A DNA stretch of 64,000 nt from Ferruginibacter sp. (GCA_016786725.1 JAEUVU010000001.1:108760-172759), one strand, 5' to 3'. Shown: positions 22,598 through 31,755, numbered from the stretch's first letter. Notes: generated by a model from the letters alone, not told the origin. Translations and numbers: made by a program.

Positions 22598-24970
22598 CTA
22601 TTTCTTCAGCACTGCCTCAAACAACTTAAATATACGCTTGTATTCATCAGTCCAGCTGCTTGACTCCACAAAGCCATGGTCTTCCATTGGGTACGAAGCC
22701 AGCTCCCAGTTATCCTTTCCCAGTTCTATCAGGCGTTGCGATAATTTTACTACATCTTGATAATGCACATTTACATCTACCATTCCATGGCACATCAATA
22801 AATGCCCTTTTAATCCTTCAGCAAAATAAAAGGGAGAGCTTCTTCTGTAAGCAATACTATCAGTGAAAGGTTCATTAAGTATATTGGATGTGTAACCATG
22901 ATTGTAATTAGCCCAATCTGTAACAGGCCTTAAAGCAGCGCCTGCTGCAAAAACATCCGGCTTGTTGAACATTCCCATCAATGTAATAAAGCCCCCATAG
23001 GAGCCGCCGTACAATCCCACATGCTGTGGGTTTACACCATAGGTTTTCACTAAATAATTCACAGCATCCACATGATCACTTAAGTCTTTACCTCCCATAA
23101 AACGATAGATGCCGGTTCTACAGTTGCGGCCATAACCGGCGCTGCCACGGTAGTCAATGTCCATTACATAATAACCATTATCTGCCAGCATATTGTTAAA
23201 CATATACTCCCTGAAATAACTGCTCCACCACTTATGTGCATTTTGCAGATAGCCTGCGCCATGCACAAATAACACAGCCGGTTTATTGGGATGCGGATTG
23301 GCAGGTTTGTAAACCCTTGCATAAACCGGTGCACTATCGGCGGCAGTAAATGTTATCAGTTCCGGTTCACGCCAGGGATAGGATCTGAATTCATCACTCT
23401 GCGCTTGGTTGGTAATTTGCTCAATCTTTCCATCTGGTTTATTTTCCTGCAGATACAATTCCCATGGTTTGTTGGAGTAAGAATAAAGTATGGCAATGTA
23501 TTTTTCATCCCTTGAGATGCTTACCTGGTTAGCGCCGGTCATGGTTGTTATGCGTTCTTTTTTTCCATCGGCAATTGTTAAGCGATAGAATTGCTGATCG
23601 CCAGGATGCACTTCATTGGTAGTGATGTAAAAATATTTTTTGTCAATAGAGAGCAGTGCCTGCTGCACTTCATATTTGCCCGATGTTAATGCCTGCTTTT
23701 GTTTTGTATTTACATTGATGGTATAAAGGTGGGAATAACCGGTTGCCTCAGACTGAAACCAAAATGTATTTTCATCTGTCCAGCCTGTGTTGCGCCCCAA
23801 AATGCCGGGGCCGCCGATCCAGGCTTCATCACGCTGGCGGTCTAAAAGATTTAATTTGTTGGCAGCCCTGTCCCAACTCATCAGCCAGCGGTCTTTGTTG
23901 TCGTTGGATCGGATATCAAGTACTACATAATTGCCTTTTGGCGACCAGGAAACAGCAGCAAAACTTACATCACGGTTTGCATTTTTCTTTTTTCTTTCTT
24001 CTAATTGTTTGGGATAATCCTGCACATAATCAGGCAGGTCTTTTATACCGGGGATGGAATCGGTTTTAATGGCAAATACAGTATCTCTTTCCCTGTCGTA
24101 CATAAAAAAATCAGTGGTGCCCTGTACCGAACCAACTTTTGTACGGGCCGGTATATCTGTTGTAAACCCGGTTTCGGTAACATAGCTGGGCACAATAGTA
24201 GTTTTATTACTGGCAGCAGCCTTAAACAAACGGTAGCTGATAAAACGTCCGTCGGGGCTTATATTCAGCCCCTGCAATGTTTTGTCTTCTAAACTAACTG
24301 TCCGTAATTCTTTTGGCTTTGGCAATGATTTATTATATGCTTCGCCCAGTTCTTTTTTTTCTTTTCTTGAACGTAACACTTCAAAATACTGCAACTGGTC
24401 TCTCTTCAGCCAGTCTTCCTGCTGGTTTTTTACATCTTTGTTTGCTTTACTGCCGTCTCCGGTTTTAATATTGGTGAGCTGCATGGTTTCGCCGCTTGCA
24501 ATATCCCATGCGTATAAATTCTGGGCCCGGTTGTAAACGATCTTTGTTTCATTAAAAGAAAACTGCGGAGTGTTTTCAAGGTCGGTTGTTTGGGTGATGC
24601 GTTTTGTTTTGCCGCTTTTCATCTCAGTATAAAAAACATCGTCATCCTTTATATACACATAAGCATTGCGGGGTTGGTTATATATAAAATTGCCGGTTGA
24701 ATTTTGGTTTTGAACCTGTGCCTTTGTTGCCTTTGCCGGTATTTTATTATTGAGTGTGATATAGTAAAGTGAATCAGAAGGCGTTTTCTCCGGGTTCCAG
24801 TTAAAATAAAGACAGGTACCATCATTGCTCCATTGGAGGCCGGAAGGGGAGGTGCCGATCCATACCGGGTCTCTCATGATCTTTTCAACGGTTAATTTAT
24901 CAAGCTTTTGTTGTGCGGCAAGCTGAAGAGATGATATAAACAACAGGGATGTAATAATTAATTTTGGCAT
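22598..24970 (-). CDS. S9-family serine peptidase (DPP4-like)
   Basis: 790 residues with a signal peptide (L-I-I-T-S-L-L-F-I-S-S-L-Q-L-A-A-Q). The N-terminal ~520 residues form the propeller of prolyl-oligopeptidase family enzymes. The C-terminal alpha/beta hydrolase has G-L-Y-G-G-S-Y-G-G-F (Ser 657), H-G-M-V-D-V-N-V (Asp 732) and M-E-D-H-G-F (His 765), a full catalytic triad. Upstream V-L-F-V-H-G-A-G-Y is the oxyanion-side strand. Size and layout match dipeptidyl-peptidase IV-like enzymes, which remove N-terminal dipeptides in the periplasm; exact specificity is not visible. Transcribed alone. Confidence 0.92.
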   Translation of the reverse strand: MPKLIITSLLFISSLQLAAQQKLDKLTVEKIMRDPVWIGTSPSGLQWSNDGTCLYFNWNPEKTPSDSLYYITLNNKIPAKATKAQVQNQNSTGNFIYNQPRNAYVYIKDDDVFYTEMKSGKTKRITQTTDLENTPQFSFNETKIVYNRAQNLYAWDIASGETMQLTNIKTGDGSKANKDVKNQQEDWLKRDQLQYFEVLRSRKEKKELGEAYNKSLPKPKELRTVSLEDKTLQGLNISPDGRFISYRLFKAAASNKTTIVPSYVTETGFTTDIPARTKVGSVQGTTDFFMYDRERDTVFAIKTDSIPGIKDLPDYVQDYPKQLEERKKKNANRDVSFAAVSWSPKGNYVVLDIRSNDNKDRWLMSWDRAANKLNLLDRQRDEAWIGGPGILGRNTGWTDENTFWFQSEATGYSHLYTINVNTKQKQALTSGKYEVQQALLSIDKKYFYITTNEVHPGDQQFYRLTIADGKKERITTMTGANQVSISRDEKYIAILYSYSNKPWELYLQENKPDGKIEQITNQAQSDEFRSYPWREPELITFTAADSAPVYARVYKPANPHPNKPAVLFVHGAGYLQNAHKWWSSYFREYMFNNMLADNGYYVMDIDYRGSAGYGRNCRTGIYRFMGGKDLSDHVDAVNYLVKTYGVNPQHVGLYGGSYGGFITLMGMFNKPDVFAAGAALRPVTDWANYNHGYTSNILNEPFTDSIAYRRSSPFYFAEGLKGHLLMCHGMVDVNVHYQDVVKLSQRLIELGKDNWELASYPMEDHGFVESSSWTDEYKRIFKLFEAVLKK

Positions 24971-25356
24971 AGAAGTAATTTACAGCCATAAATATATTTT
25001 AATTCCCGAACTTAAATTTCGGAAATTGAAGAGTGGTTAATGAGGCAGAATAATAATTTTATTGGTAATCAGAGAAAAAAATGTTTACAGGCATATAAAA
25101 TCAACTCCTGAAACCTGGCAACCTGTAAAACGTTTCCCGTTCATAATTGAATAATTCAAAAGACCCGGATCAATTGTGCATTTGGCATAGCATCAATGTT
25201 CTCTGTCTTTTTTCTTCTTCGCATATTTAATTCTTTTTCACCATTATTTTTTACAGCCTGTGTTACAAGTATATTTTTTGGGTTTAATCGTAACATTTTT
25301 TTCACTTTTGAATCATTAGCTTTAAATCATCTTTCACCATCCCAAAACTCTATACA
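24971..25356. other. Divergent intergenic stretch without a gene
   Basis: 386 bases between divergent genes. TTTACAGG (25084-25091) and CCTGTAAA (25122-25129) can pair around a 30-base loop. The part nearest 25357 is pyrimidine-rich with CACTTTTG near 25309, one mismatch from the -7 consensus. Nothing else is recognisable. Confidence 0.35.
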
Positions 25357-25791
25357 ATGAAACACGTACTCCTTCTTTCTTTTTTAAGCATGGGAATTTT
25401 ATCTGTTAACAGCAGCTACCCTGGCAAAAACAAAAACCTTAATGCTGAACCCAATTTTTTATCTATCGGCAGCACTGATGGAAGCCAGCCCGAACCTGAA
25501 TCGGAAAGGATGCCGGCAGCAATATTCAGAAGCCAGGATGCCTGCCGGGTAGAACTTAAAGATTTTGTATTTGATGTTGAGTTTAAAATTGTAAGCGCCA
25601 CGGTGTACTTCTCCGGTACCAATTTTAAGAACGTGGAAACCGGTTTTATTAAAAGTAAGGATCTGAAACCCATCAAGAATTTAATGTCCCGTTGTGCGCC
25701 CGGTACCATGGTTGTTTTCGACAATGTAAAAGTTATTGGCCCGGATAACCTGGTACGTACAATACAAGGTACCAGTTATTTATTGAGGTAG
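25357..25791 (+). CDS. Secreted protein resembling a single GldM C-terminal domain
   Basis: 144 residues with a signal peptide (M-K-H-V-L-L-L-S-F-L-S-M-G-I-L-S-V-N-S). After a linker, residues ~52-143 follow the pattern of the last domain of gliding-motility protein GldM: C-R-V-E-L-K-D-F-V-F-D-V-E-F-K-I-V-S, then K-P-I-K-N-L-M-S-R-C-A-P-G-T-M-V-V-F-D-N-V-K-V, then G-P-D-N-L-V-R. In GldM this domain contacts the T9SS outer-membrane ring. Here it is alone, so it may be an adaptor or an evolutionary fragment. The match is from remembered pattern, not a search. Confidence 0.55.
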   Translation: MKHVLLLSFLSMGILSVNSSYPGKNKNLNAEPNFLSIGSTDGSQPEPESERMPAAIFRSQDACRVELKDFVFDVEFKIVSATVYFSGTNFKNVETGFIKSKDLKPIKNLMSRCAPGTMVVFDNVKVIGPDNLVRTIQGTSYLLR

Positions 25792-25816
25792 TAGCTGAAT
25801 AAGTAAAAAATTTCTA

Positions 25817-25854
25817 ACACAAGGGTTCGCAATCAGCGAACCTTTGTGTCTTTT
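25817..25854 (+). terminator. Intrinsic terminator
   Basis: ACACAAGGGTTCGC (25817-25830) pairs with GCGAACCTTTGTGT (25836-25849) with one G-T pair, loop AATCA, followed by CTTTT. It lies 25 bases after the stop at 25791. Confidence 0.8.
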
Positions 25855-25886
25855 AGATATCTGGTCTTTCTTCGTTCAATATGTTT

Positions 25887-26372
25887 CTAATTTTCACCCT
25901 TTACTTTCCTGATATAATCCTCATGTTCCTTTAAATGTTCTTCCGGCGGCACTTTTACTGAGAGCGGCCCATTGCCGATGATCATAAAATAAATGAGCAG
26001 CAGTAAAACAATAACAGAAAGAAACAATTCGGAATAAGGGCTGAAAGCAGCACGGGTAGCATTAATGTTCACAAAAATGATGGCACCCAGTAAAACAGGC
26101 AGTTGTATTAAACAGGCAGCACGGGTAAACAGGCCCAGGGTTAAAAAGAAGCCGCCAAGGATGTGGGCAAAAGCAACATAGTGCGCCATGAGGATGATCA
26201 TAAATTCACTGAAGGGAGAGGTAAGTTTCATCAGGCTGATGAGGCTGCTGGTATTGTGTAAAAAATCTACGCCTTTATAGCAGAGAAAGATACCTAAAGC
26301 TATACGGATAATGTCCAGCCATTTGGGGTGATGCCTGTCACCCCAATACTCAAATTTTTGAATGAGGTTCAT
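25887..26372 (-). CDS. DoxX-family membrane protein
   Basis: 161 residues from the ATG at 26372 (M-N-L-I-Q-K-F-E-Y-W), preferred over the in-frame ATG at 26423 because the extra 17 residues are poorly hydrophobic and unlike family N-termini. Four membrane helices: I-A-L-G-I-F-L-C-Y-K-G-V-D-F-L, M-A-H-Y-V-A-F-A-H-I-L-G-G-F-F-L-T-L-G-L-F-T-R, L-P-V-L-L-G-A-I-I-F-V and S-V-I-V-L-L-L-L-I-Y-F. The G-G-x-x-L-x-L-G-L-x-T-R stretch in helix 2 is the DoxX signature. Members act in thiosulfate, thiol-redox or unknown roles; none can be assigned here. Confidence 0.8.
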   Translation of the reverse strand: MNLIQKFEYWGDRHHPKWLDIIRIALGIFLCYKGVDFLHNTSSLISLMKLTSPFSEFMIILMAHYVAFAHILGGFFLTLGLFTRAACLIQLPVLLGAIIFVNINATRAAFSPYSELFLSVIVLLLLIYFMIIGNGPLSVKVPPEEHLKEHEDYIRKVKGEN

Positions 26373-26561
26373 AACGTATAATTTAAAGCGTGAAGAAAAA
26401 GAACTTGTATAAATATAATTCAAATAAAAAGGAAATGCAAGTACTGTTTAATAGCATGGGGAAAAAAGATGATCTGATGCAGCTAATTGTCCCAACGGGT
26501 TGTCACTTATAGTCAAGTGGTCTTTAAGCCCGCCTATTATTCAACCAACAACCCTTACAAC

Positions 26562-27611
26562 ATGAAACACTTACAAAAACTATTTATGTTGCTGAGCATT
26601 ATTGCAGTTATAAGTTCCTGTAAAAAAAATGATATTATCCCCGTAGCAAAAAATGTATACATAGCAGGGCGGCTATCCAATGGAACCATTGGTGTTGCTG
26701 CATACTGGAAAAATGGTGTGGCAACACAGGTAACAAATGGAACAAAAGCATCTGTTGCTTATGCTATTGCTGTAAGCGGTAGCGATATATATGTTGGAGG
26801 AATTGAAATAGATGATCCAAGTGGGCACGCAACTTTAAAATATTGGAAGAACGGAGTACCAACAACCCTTTCAATGAGTAGCTCTTTAGCCGAGTTTGGT
26901 TCAATGACCGTGGTTGGAAAAGATGTTTATGTATCAGGCAGTGAGATGGAAAACATGACACATGTTGCTAAATATTGGAAAAACGGAATTGAAACAAAGT
27001 TAACAGATGGAACAAACCATGCAAGCGCCAATGCAATAGCTGTGTCCGGCAATGACGTTTATGTATTGGGTAGTGAATGGGGAAGTGGTACAAAGCTTTG
27101 GAAAAATGGAACAGCTATTAATTTGCCAGGTTTACGTGGCCCATATTCTATTGCTGTTGCAGGAAAAGATGTTTACGTGGGATGCAATCAGTTGATCGGA
27201 ACAACGGAAGTTGCTGTATATTGGAAAAATGGCCAGGTAGTACGACTTTCAGATGGAACCAAAGATGCCCGTCTCAGGTCAATAGCTGTTGATAATAATG
27301 GCGTAGTTCATGCTACAGGTTCTGAAATTGATCATATAAATGTTCCTATACCTAGATATTCTGTAGGGAAATACTGGAACAGCAAGGGAGCTTCGGTAAA
27401 TCTTTCCAATGCTGTCGAGTGGAATTGGATGAACCCTTATGCCATTGCTGTATACGGAAATGATGTTTTCATTGCGGGATATGAGATGGATGGATTTAAC
27501 GGTAATAATTATACAATTACCAAGTTCTGGAAAAATGGTGTGGTAACTGATATTGGTAATAAAACATCGGGTATCGTATCTGTTGGCATGGCAATATTTG
27601 TAACAGAGTAA
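26562..27611 (+). CDS. Lipoprotein with Y-W-K-N-G propeller-like repeats
   Basis: 349 residues from the ATG at 26562, which opens on the lipoprotein signal M-K-H-L-Q-K-L-F-M-L-L-S-I-I-A-V-I-S-S-C; the earlier in-frame ATG at 26487 adds a non-signal-like leader. About seven repeats of 40-45 residues follow, each with 'A-V-x-G-x-D-V-Y-V-x-G' and '[KV]-Y-W-K-N-G-x-x-x-x-L'. The regular pattern suggests a seven-bladed propeller on the cell surface. No catalytic motif. Followed after 17 bases by the convergent NagA gene. Confidence 0.75.
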   Translation: MKHLQKLFMLLSIIAVISSCKKNDIIPVAKNVYIAGRLSNGTIGVAAYWKNGVATQVTNGTKASVAYAIAVSGSDIYVGGIEIDDPSGHATLKYWKNGVPTTLSMSSSLAEFGSMTVVGKDVYVSGSEMENMTHVAKYWKNGIETKLTDGTNHASANAIAVSGNDVYVLGSEWGSGTKLWKNGTAINLPGLRGPYSIAVAGKDVYVGCNQLIGTTEVAVYWKNGQVVRLSDGTKDARLRSIAVDNNGVVHATGSEIDHINVPIPRYSVGKYWNSKGASVNLSNAVEWNWMNPYAIAVYGNDVFIAGYEMDGFNGNNYTITKFWKNGVVTDIGNKTSGIVSVGMAIFVTE

Positions 27612-27628
27612 TTTTATTCCGGGAAGTT

Positions 27629-28741
27629 TTATGAGATCAAGCGAAGTTCATCAGCGCTGTTCAATAGTTCCGGCAATAATACCATGTTTGACCGGTATCC
27701 TCTGCCGATCATACCCAACTTATCATCAAACCCCATTATCTGTGCAGGGTAAAGGCTGCACATACGAATGGCTTCGCCGGTTTCAATGCCTACATGCTTT
27801 ACCAGGTTTTGAAATGCCTTGTACATAGTTAATGCCGATCCGCTGAGGATATTATCGGCGGTATATTTATCTCCATCGGGTTGATGTTGGTAATAACCTT
27901 CGGTTGATGTTGTAACAGCATCGGTAATGGCAAACAATCTTTCTCCCATTATCTTTTTTGCAATCCTTATTGCAGCATAATCTACATGATAACCATCTGC
28001 GATAATGCTTGCCTTTATTGCCGGGTGATCAAACGTAGCTCCAACGAGCCCCGGGCTGCGATGTTGTAACGGGCTCATGGCATTGTATAAATGCGTTACT
28101 GCATCAATACCATTATCAAAACTTTCTATTGATTCCCCGTAAGCAGCATTGCTATGGCCTGCAAATATTTTTACACCGGATGATCTGATAAGATCAATTA
28201 CTTCTCTGCTGCAAACTTCAGGAGCAAGCGTGATGATCCTGATAACATCTTTGCCATAGTTTAGCAATGCTTCAACTTCCTGTAATGATGGACGGTGAAT
28301 GAGCGATTCAATATGGGCGCCTCTTTTTTCTTTATTTATCCAGGGGCCTTCGGCATGTAATCCTAAAATACCTTTGCCGCCTTGTTGCCAATATATTCTT
28401 ATTGCATCAATGCATTTATAAAACACTTCGGTTTTGTTGGTTGCAACAGTGGGCATGCAAAAAGCAGCGCCACCGCTGTTGCTGTATTTGTTTAATAAAT
28501 GTAAGGAATTGGTATCGGGATAAACTGCAAACAGTTTTTCATAAGCGCCATATATCTGCAGATCAATAAATGCCGGGGCAATTATGCTTTCACCAAAATT
28601 TTTTGTTTCAATACCTGCCGGGATATCAGTTTTAGACAATACCTTTTTGATTATGCCATCTTCAACTATCACTGCATGATGGTTGAGCCATTCATCACCT
28701 GTAAAAATAAGATTGGCTATATATGCTTTTGCTGCACCCAT
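27629..28741 (-). CDS. nagA: N-acetylglucosamine-6-phosphate deacetylase
   Basis: 370 residues, cytoplasmic, full length for the family. It removes acetate from GlcNAc-6-phosphate, linking cell-wall or chitin amino sugar uptake to glycolysis and UDP-GlcNAc supply. Metal and catalytic positions are visible: L-H-A-E-G-P-W (Glu 131), F-A-G-H-S-N-A (His 196), T-H-L-Y-N-A-M (His 217) and I-T-D-A-V (Asp 274). I-D-L-Q-I-Y-G near residue 60 is the usual N-terminal strand of amidohydrolases in this subfamily. No glucosamine-6-phosphate deaminase gene is adjacent. The minus-strand outer-membrane protein gene ahead ends at 29341, so transcription is probably separate. Confidence 0.9.
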   Translation of the reverse strand: MGAAKAYIANLIFTGDEWLNHHAVIVEDGIIKKVLSKTDIPAGIETKNFGESIIAPAFIDLQIYGAYEKLFAVYPDTNSLHLLNKYSNSGGAAFCMPTVATNKTEVFYKCIDAIRIYWQQGGKGILGLHAEGPWINKEKRGAHIESLIHRPSLQEVEALLNYGKDVIRIITLAPEVCSREVIDLIRSSGVKIFAGHSNAAYGESIESFDNGIDAVTHLYNAMSPLQHRSPGLVGATFDHPAIKASIIADGYHVDYAAIRIAKKIMGERLFAITDAVTTSTEGYYQHQPDGDKYTADNILSGSALTMYKAFQNLVKHVGIETGEAIRMCSLYPAQIMGFDDKLGMIGRGYRSNMVLLPELLNSADELRLIS

Positions 28742-28786
28742 GCAATTTATTGAATTGGTTGCAGCAAAAATAACAAAGAGTTGAGC

Positions 28787-29341
28787 TTATTTTATTTTTA
28801 AAACAATACCACCCTGTATCTGGGTAATATCACGCCCGGCTTCAACATTAATACCAAAGGAAGGAGTTATAAAGTAGGAAACACCAACAAAGCCTCCGAA
28901 TACCGGTATCACTTCGTTTTGCTTAATCTTTACATTCTCATTATTAGTATAAGAATACTGGTTGAAGCCTGCGCCTGTAGAAAGCCCTGCATAGGTATCT
29001 AATCCATTTACATTCCAGCCATGGTGCCATGCTGAACGGCCGCCTGCAATGAATGTGTGCGTTTTATAATTGGCCAGTACGCCACCACCATTGGAAAAGG
29101 TGCCACCCACCTGGCCACCAAGGGTAATAACACCAGGGCCGGCCTGCCACATACCAACTTCCAAAGCGGCTTTAGTGCCCAGGGCTGATTTATAGTAGTT
29201 GCTGTTATACTCATTGCCTATACCAGCACCGGCGTTAAATAATACGCTGCCTTTTTCTACTATGTTTTGTGCATTAATAACTGAGGTAAAACTGAACGCT
29301 ATGCCCAGTAAAACAGGGGAGATTAAGGTTTGTTTTTTCAT
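28787..29341 (-). CDS. Small outer-membrane beta-barrel protein
   Basis: 184 residues. Signal peptide M-K-K-Q-T-L-I-S-P-V-L-L-G-I-A-F-S-F-T-S-V-I-N-A-Q. The mature protein is Gly-rich with alternating strands (G-S-V-L-F-N-A-G-A-G-I-G-N, L-G-G-Q-V-G-G-T-F-S-N-G-G-G, G-G-F-V-G-V-S-Y-F-I-T-P-S-F-G-I-N-V-E-A-G) and a final I-V-L-K-I-K strand. This is the layout of an eight-stranded OmpA/OmpW-like barrel. Ligand unknown. Gap of 45 bases to nagA on the same strand, so co-transcription is possible. Confidence 0.75.
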   Translation of the reverse strand: MKKQTLISPVLLGIAFSFTSVINAQNIVEKGSVLFNAGAGIGNEYNSNYYKSALGTKAALEVGMWQAGPGVITLGGQVGGTFSNGGGVLANYKTHTFIAGGRSAWHHGWNVNGLDTYAGLSTGAGFNQYSYTNNENVKIKQNEVIPVFGGFVGVSYFITPSFGINVEAGRDITQIQGGIVLKIK

Positions 29342-29495
29342 AGCCTTTAGAAAACAAATATTATACCACCTGTTTTTATTTTATGCAAGCCTCTGTTAAT
29401 TAAATTAAAAAGTAACAGATCACTAAGTACACAGCGTAAATATTATTTTAAGCTGTATTTCTTTTTGGCAGAAAGAATTTACCTAACTTCCATGC

Positions 29496-30548
29496 ATGAA
29501 GCATTTTAAGTTTTATTCCAAGGAAGACATTTTATCCATGACAGGGGTAAGACGTTTTGAAACGAAAATGGGAGAACGTGTGAAGTTTTTAAAACCCGAT
29601 AGTGAGTGGCCCGAGGTTTTAAAAGAATCTGACGCTAAATATGTGGTTTTAGGTATCCCTGAAGATTTTGGGGTAAAGGCAAATTATGGTGTTGGCGGAA
29701 CAGAAACAGCCTGGTTATCCTTTCTTACTTCTTTTTTAAATACGCAAAGCAATGATTTTTTAACAGGAGAGAATATCTTGATACTGGGCCATTTCGATTT
29801 TGGTGATATAAAATTCCTGATAGAGAACAATGCCTATAACCCCGAAGAAAAAATTAATGCTTACCGCCATGCACTTAATCTTGTGGATGAAGAGGTAGAG
29901 AACCTGATAAAAGTAATTGCATCTGCAAAAAAGATTCCCATAATTATCGGCGGCGGACATAACAACGCCTACCCCATCATTAAAGGTGTTGCCAAAGGCT
30001 TGCATAAGGCCGACATGATCCCACTCTCACAGATCAATTGCATTAACCTTGATGCTCATGCGGATTATAGTGTGGCCGAAGGCAGGCATAGCGGCAATGG
30101 TTTCCGGTATGCAGAGGAAGACGGCTATCTTGGTAAATATTTTGTTGTGGGGCTTCACGAAAATTATATTTCGCAGAATGTATTAATGGATATTCATAAT
30201 AATCCTTTTATTGATTATATCAGTTATGAAGAGATATTTATTCATGAACGGAAGAATTTTATACAGGCTGTAGCTCATGCAACGGGTTTTACAGAAGACA
30301 GCTACACAGGTATTGAGATAGACCTTGATTGTATTGAAAATATTTTAAGCAGCGGCATTACGCCAAGCGGCATTACACCCTTAATGGCACGTAAATTTGT
30401 AACTTTTGCTGCGCAGGATTCAAAACCGGCTTACCTGCACATAAGTGAGGGTGCTACTCAATTGGCTGATGGAAGAAAAAATATAACAACCGGTAAACTC
30501 ATCAGTTACCTGGTTAGCGATTTTATTAAAACCCTTACGCAGGATTGA
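29496..30548 (+). CDS. Arginase-family hydrolase, formimidoylglutamase-like
   Basis: 350 residues, cytoplasmic. Binuclear manganese motifs of the ureohydrolase family are present: G-G-G-H-N-N-A-Y (His 155), N-L-D-A-H-A-D (Asp 186, His 188, Asp 190) and G-I-E-I-D-L-D (Asp 276, Asp 278). The typical final 'S-x-D-x-D-x-x-D-P' is changed to I-E-I-D-L-D-C-I-E-N. Length and the extended N-terminus resemble Bacteroidota formimidoylglutamases of histidine degradation, but no other hut gene is present, so arginase or agmatinase-like activity cannot be excluded. Confidence 0.8.
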   Translation: MKHFKFYSKEDILSMTGVRRFETKMGERVKFLKPDSEWPEVLKESDAKYVVLGIPEDFGVKANYGVGGTETAWLSFLTSFLNTQSNDFLTGENILILGHFDFGDIKFLIENNAYNPEEKINAYRHALNLVDEEVENLIKVIASAKKIPIIIGGGHNNAYPIIKGVAKGLHKADMIPLSQINCINLDAHADYSVAEGRHSGNGFRYAEEDGYLGKYFVVGLHENYISQNVLMDIHNNPFIDYISYEEIFIHERKNFIQAVAHATGFTEDSYTGIEIDLDCIENILSSGITPSGITPLMARKFVTFAAQDSKPAYLHISEGATQLADGRKNITTGKLISYLVSDFIKTLTQD

Positions 30549-30549
30549 T

Positions 30550-31251
30550 TTACCTGAGCTGATCCGCAATTTCTTTTTCTGTTGCAATACCATCTTTACG
30601 CCAAACCTGTTTACCATCTTTAAAAACAATAAAAACGGGCAATGCAGTAACATTGTATGCCTGCAGAATATCCTGGTCTCTGCCGCCATCTACTTTTATC
30701 AGGGTAAATTTGTCTTTGTTATTTTCTGTGAGGCTTTTTAAAACCGGTTCCATCTGTTTACAGGGCGGGCACCAGGTTGCACCAAAATCAACAAGTATAA
30801 CTTTAGAGCCTGCAATGGTATTATTTAATTCACTAATGCTCATTTGTTTTTCAGTGCTGGCTCCCTCCAAGGGCTTGCTGGCGGCACGCCAGGCATTGGT
30901 GCCTCCTTTTAATTCATATACATGGGCATAACCCATTTCACGCATTTTAGATGCTGCGGCTGCACTTCTGCCACCGGCCAGGCAATACACATACACGGGT
31001 TTGTTCTTATCAATAAAAGCCAGGCGGCGCTCAAATTCTTTTTTATCATTCCAATCGGCCTGCAGGGCGTTTTTAATATGGCCGCTGAAAAATTCGCCAG
31101 AGGTTCTTACGTCCAGTACCTGGATATTTTCTTTGGTGGTTATCTCTTTTTCAAATTCATCGGCTGTTAGTGCATTTTTTGACTGGGCAGTGCAAGAGCC
31201 CATCATCACACAAAACAAAGCGGCAGGTAAAATATTATACAGGAATTTCAT
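30550..31251 (-). CDS. Rhodanese-thioredoxin fusion lipoprotein
   Basis: 233 residues. Lipoprotein signal ending V-M-M-G-S-C (Cys 20). Residues ~28-130 form a rhodanese domain: I-Q-V-L-D-V-R-T-S-G-E, then the active-site loop Y-C-L-A-G-G-R-S with Cys 90. Residues ~135-233 form a thioredoxin domain: V-D-F-G-A-T-W-C-P-P-C (Cys 161 and Cys 164) and A-L-P-V-F (cis-Pro 205). C-P-P-C is typical of periplasmic thiol oxidoreductases. The fusion suggests sulfur or persulfide exchange coupled to thiol reduction in the periplasm. TAAATTTG (minus strand, 31264-31271) matches the -7 consensus 12 bases upstream of the start. Confidence 0.9.
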   Translation of the reverse strand: MKFLYNILPAALFCVMMGSCTAQSKNALTADEFEKEITTKENIQVLDVRTSGEFFSGHIKNALQADWNDKKEFERRLAFIDKNKPVYVYCLAGGRSAAAASKMREMGYAHVYELKGGTNAWRAASKPLEGASTEKQMSISELNNTIAGSKVILVDFGATWCPPCKQMEPVLKSLTENNKDKFTLIKVDGGRDQDILQAYNVTALPVFIVFKDGKQVWRKDGIATEKEIADQLR

Positions 31252-31286
31252 TTTGTTTTTTTACAAATTTACTCTCTTAATGCCAT

Positions 31287-31323
31287 AAAATAAGCCATCA
31301 CAGTATATGTGACGGCTTATTTT
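31287..31323 (-). terminator. Hairpin terminator of the BON/SH3 operon
   Basis: AAAATAAGCCATCACA (31287-31302) pairs with TGTGACGGCTTATTTT (31308-31323), one G-T pair, five-base loop. It starts 15 bases after the stop of the SH3 protein gene (31339) on the minus strand. Confidence 0.75.
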
Positions 31324-31338
31324 AAAACGGTTTATTTT

Positions 31339-31755
31339 TTAAAGTGGGGAAAGGTATTGTGCAAATGCATATCCTTCTTCTCCATCAGCAGTCCTGATCT
31401 TCCACCAGCTGTCATCTGTTTTTTCAACCAGCGTAACAACTTCGTCATGCGCTGCTTTACCAACAATTTCACCTTCGGTGCTTGGTGTGCTCCTGATATT
31501 AAGGTTTGTGCTTTCGGTAGTTACTTTTAATTGTGCACCGGCATCGGCCTTAATGTCAATGTTCATCATCAGGTCGCCGCTGGCCATGTTGGGGTCTATT
31601 TTATCATACAATGCCCAGAGTGCGTCATAATCCGCAGTGCTTTTAGCTGTACCGCTTATATGCAATACACCGTTTTGTTCTGATGAAGCTAAGTTGGCAA
31701 CACCCAATGTGGTGGCCGTTTGCAATAACTCAGCATATTTATCCTGTAGTGCCAT
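31339..31755 (-). CDS. BON-like and SH3-domain protein
   Basis: 138 residues, no signal peptide. The N-terminal half (residues ~1-70) has a BON-like shape (L-H-I-S-G-T-A-K-S-T-A-D-Y-D-A-L-W). The C-terminal half is a bacterial SH3 domain (L-N-I-R-S-T-P-S-T-E-G-E-I-V-G, D-D-S-W-W-K-I-R-T-A-D-G-E-E-G-Y). SH3 domains of this type bind peptidoglycan or other envelope components, although this protein has no visible export signal. It lies 26 bases after the BON lipoprotein gene, so the two form an operon closed by the hairpin at 31287-31323. Confidence 0.75.
   Translation of the reverse strand: MALQDKYAELLQTATTLGVANLASSEQNGVLHISGTAKSTADYDALWALYDKIDPNMASGDLMMNIDIKADAGAQLKVTTESTNLNIRSTPSTEGEIVGKAAHDEVVTLVEKTDDSWWKIRTADGEEGYAFAQYLSPL

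Noticed and set aside
27629..28741. Damaged NagA because the usual H-x-H of amidohydrolases is absent at residue 60
   Set aside because: NagA enzymes normally lack that motif; the remaining metal and catalytic residues are intact.
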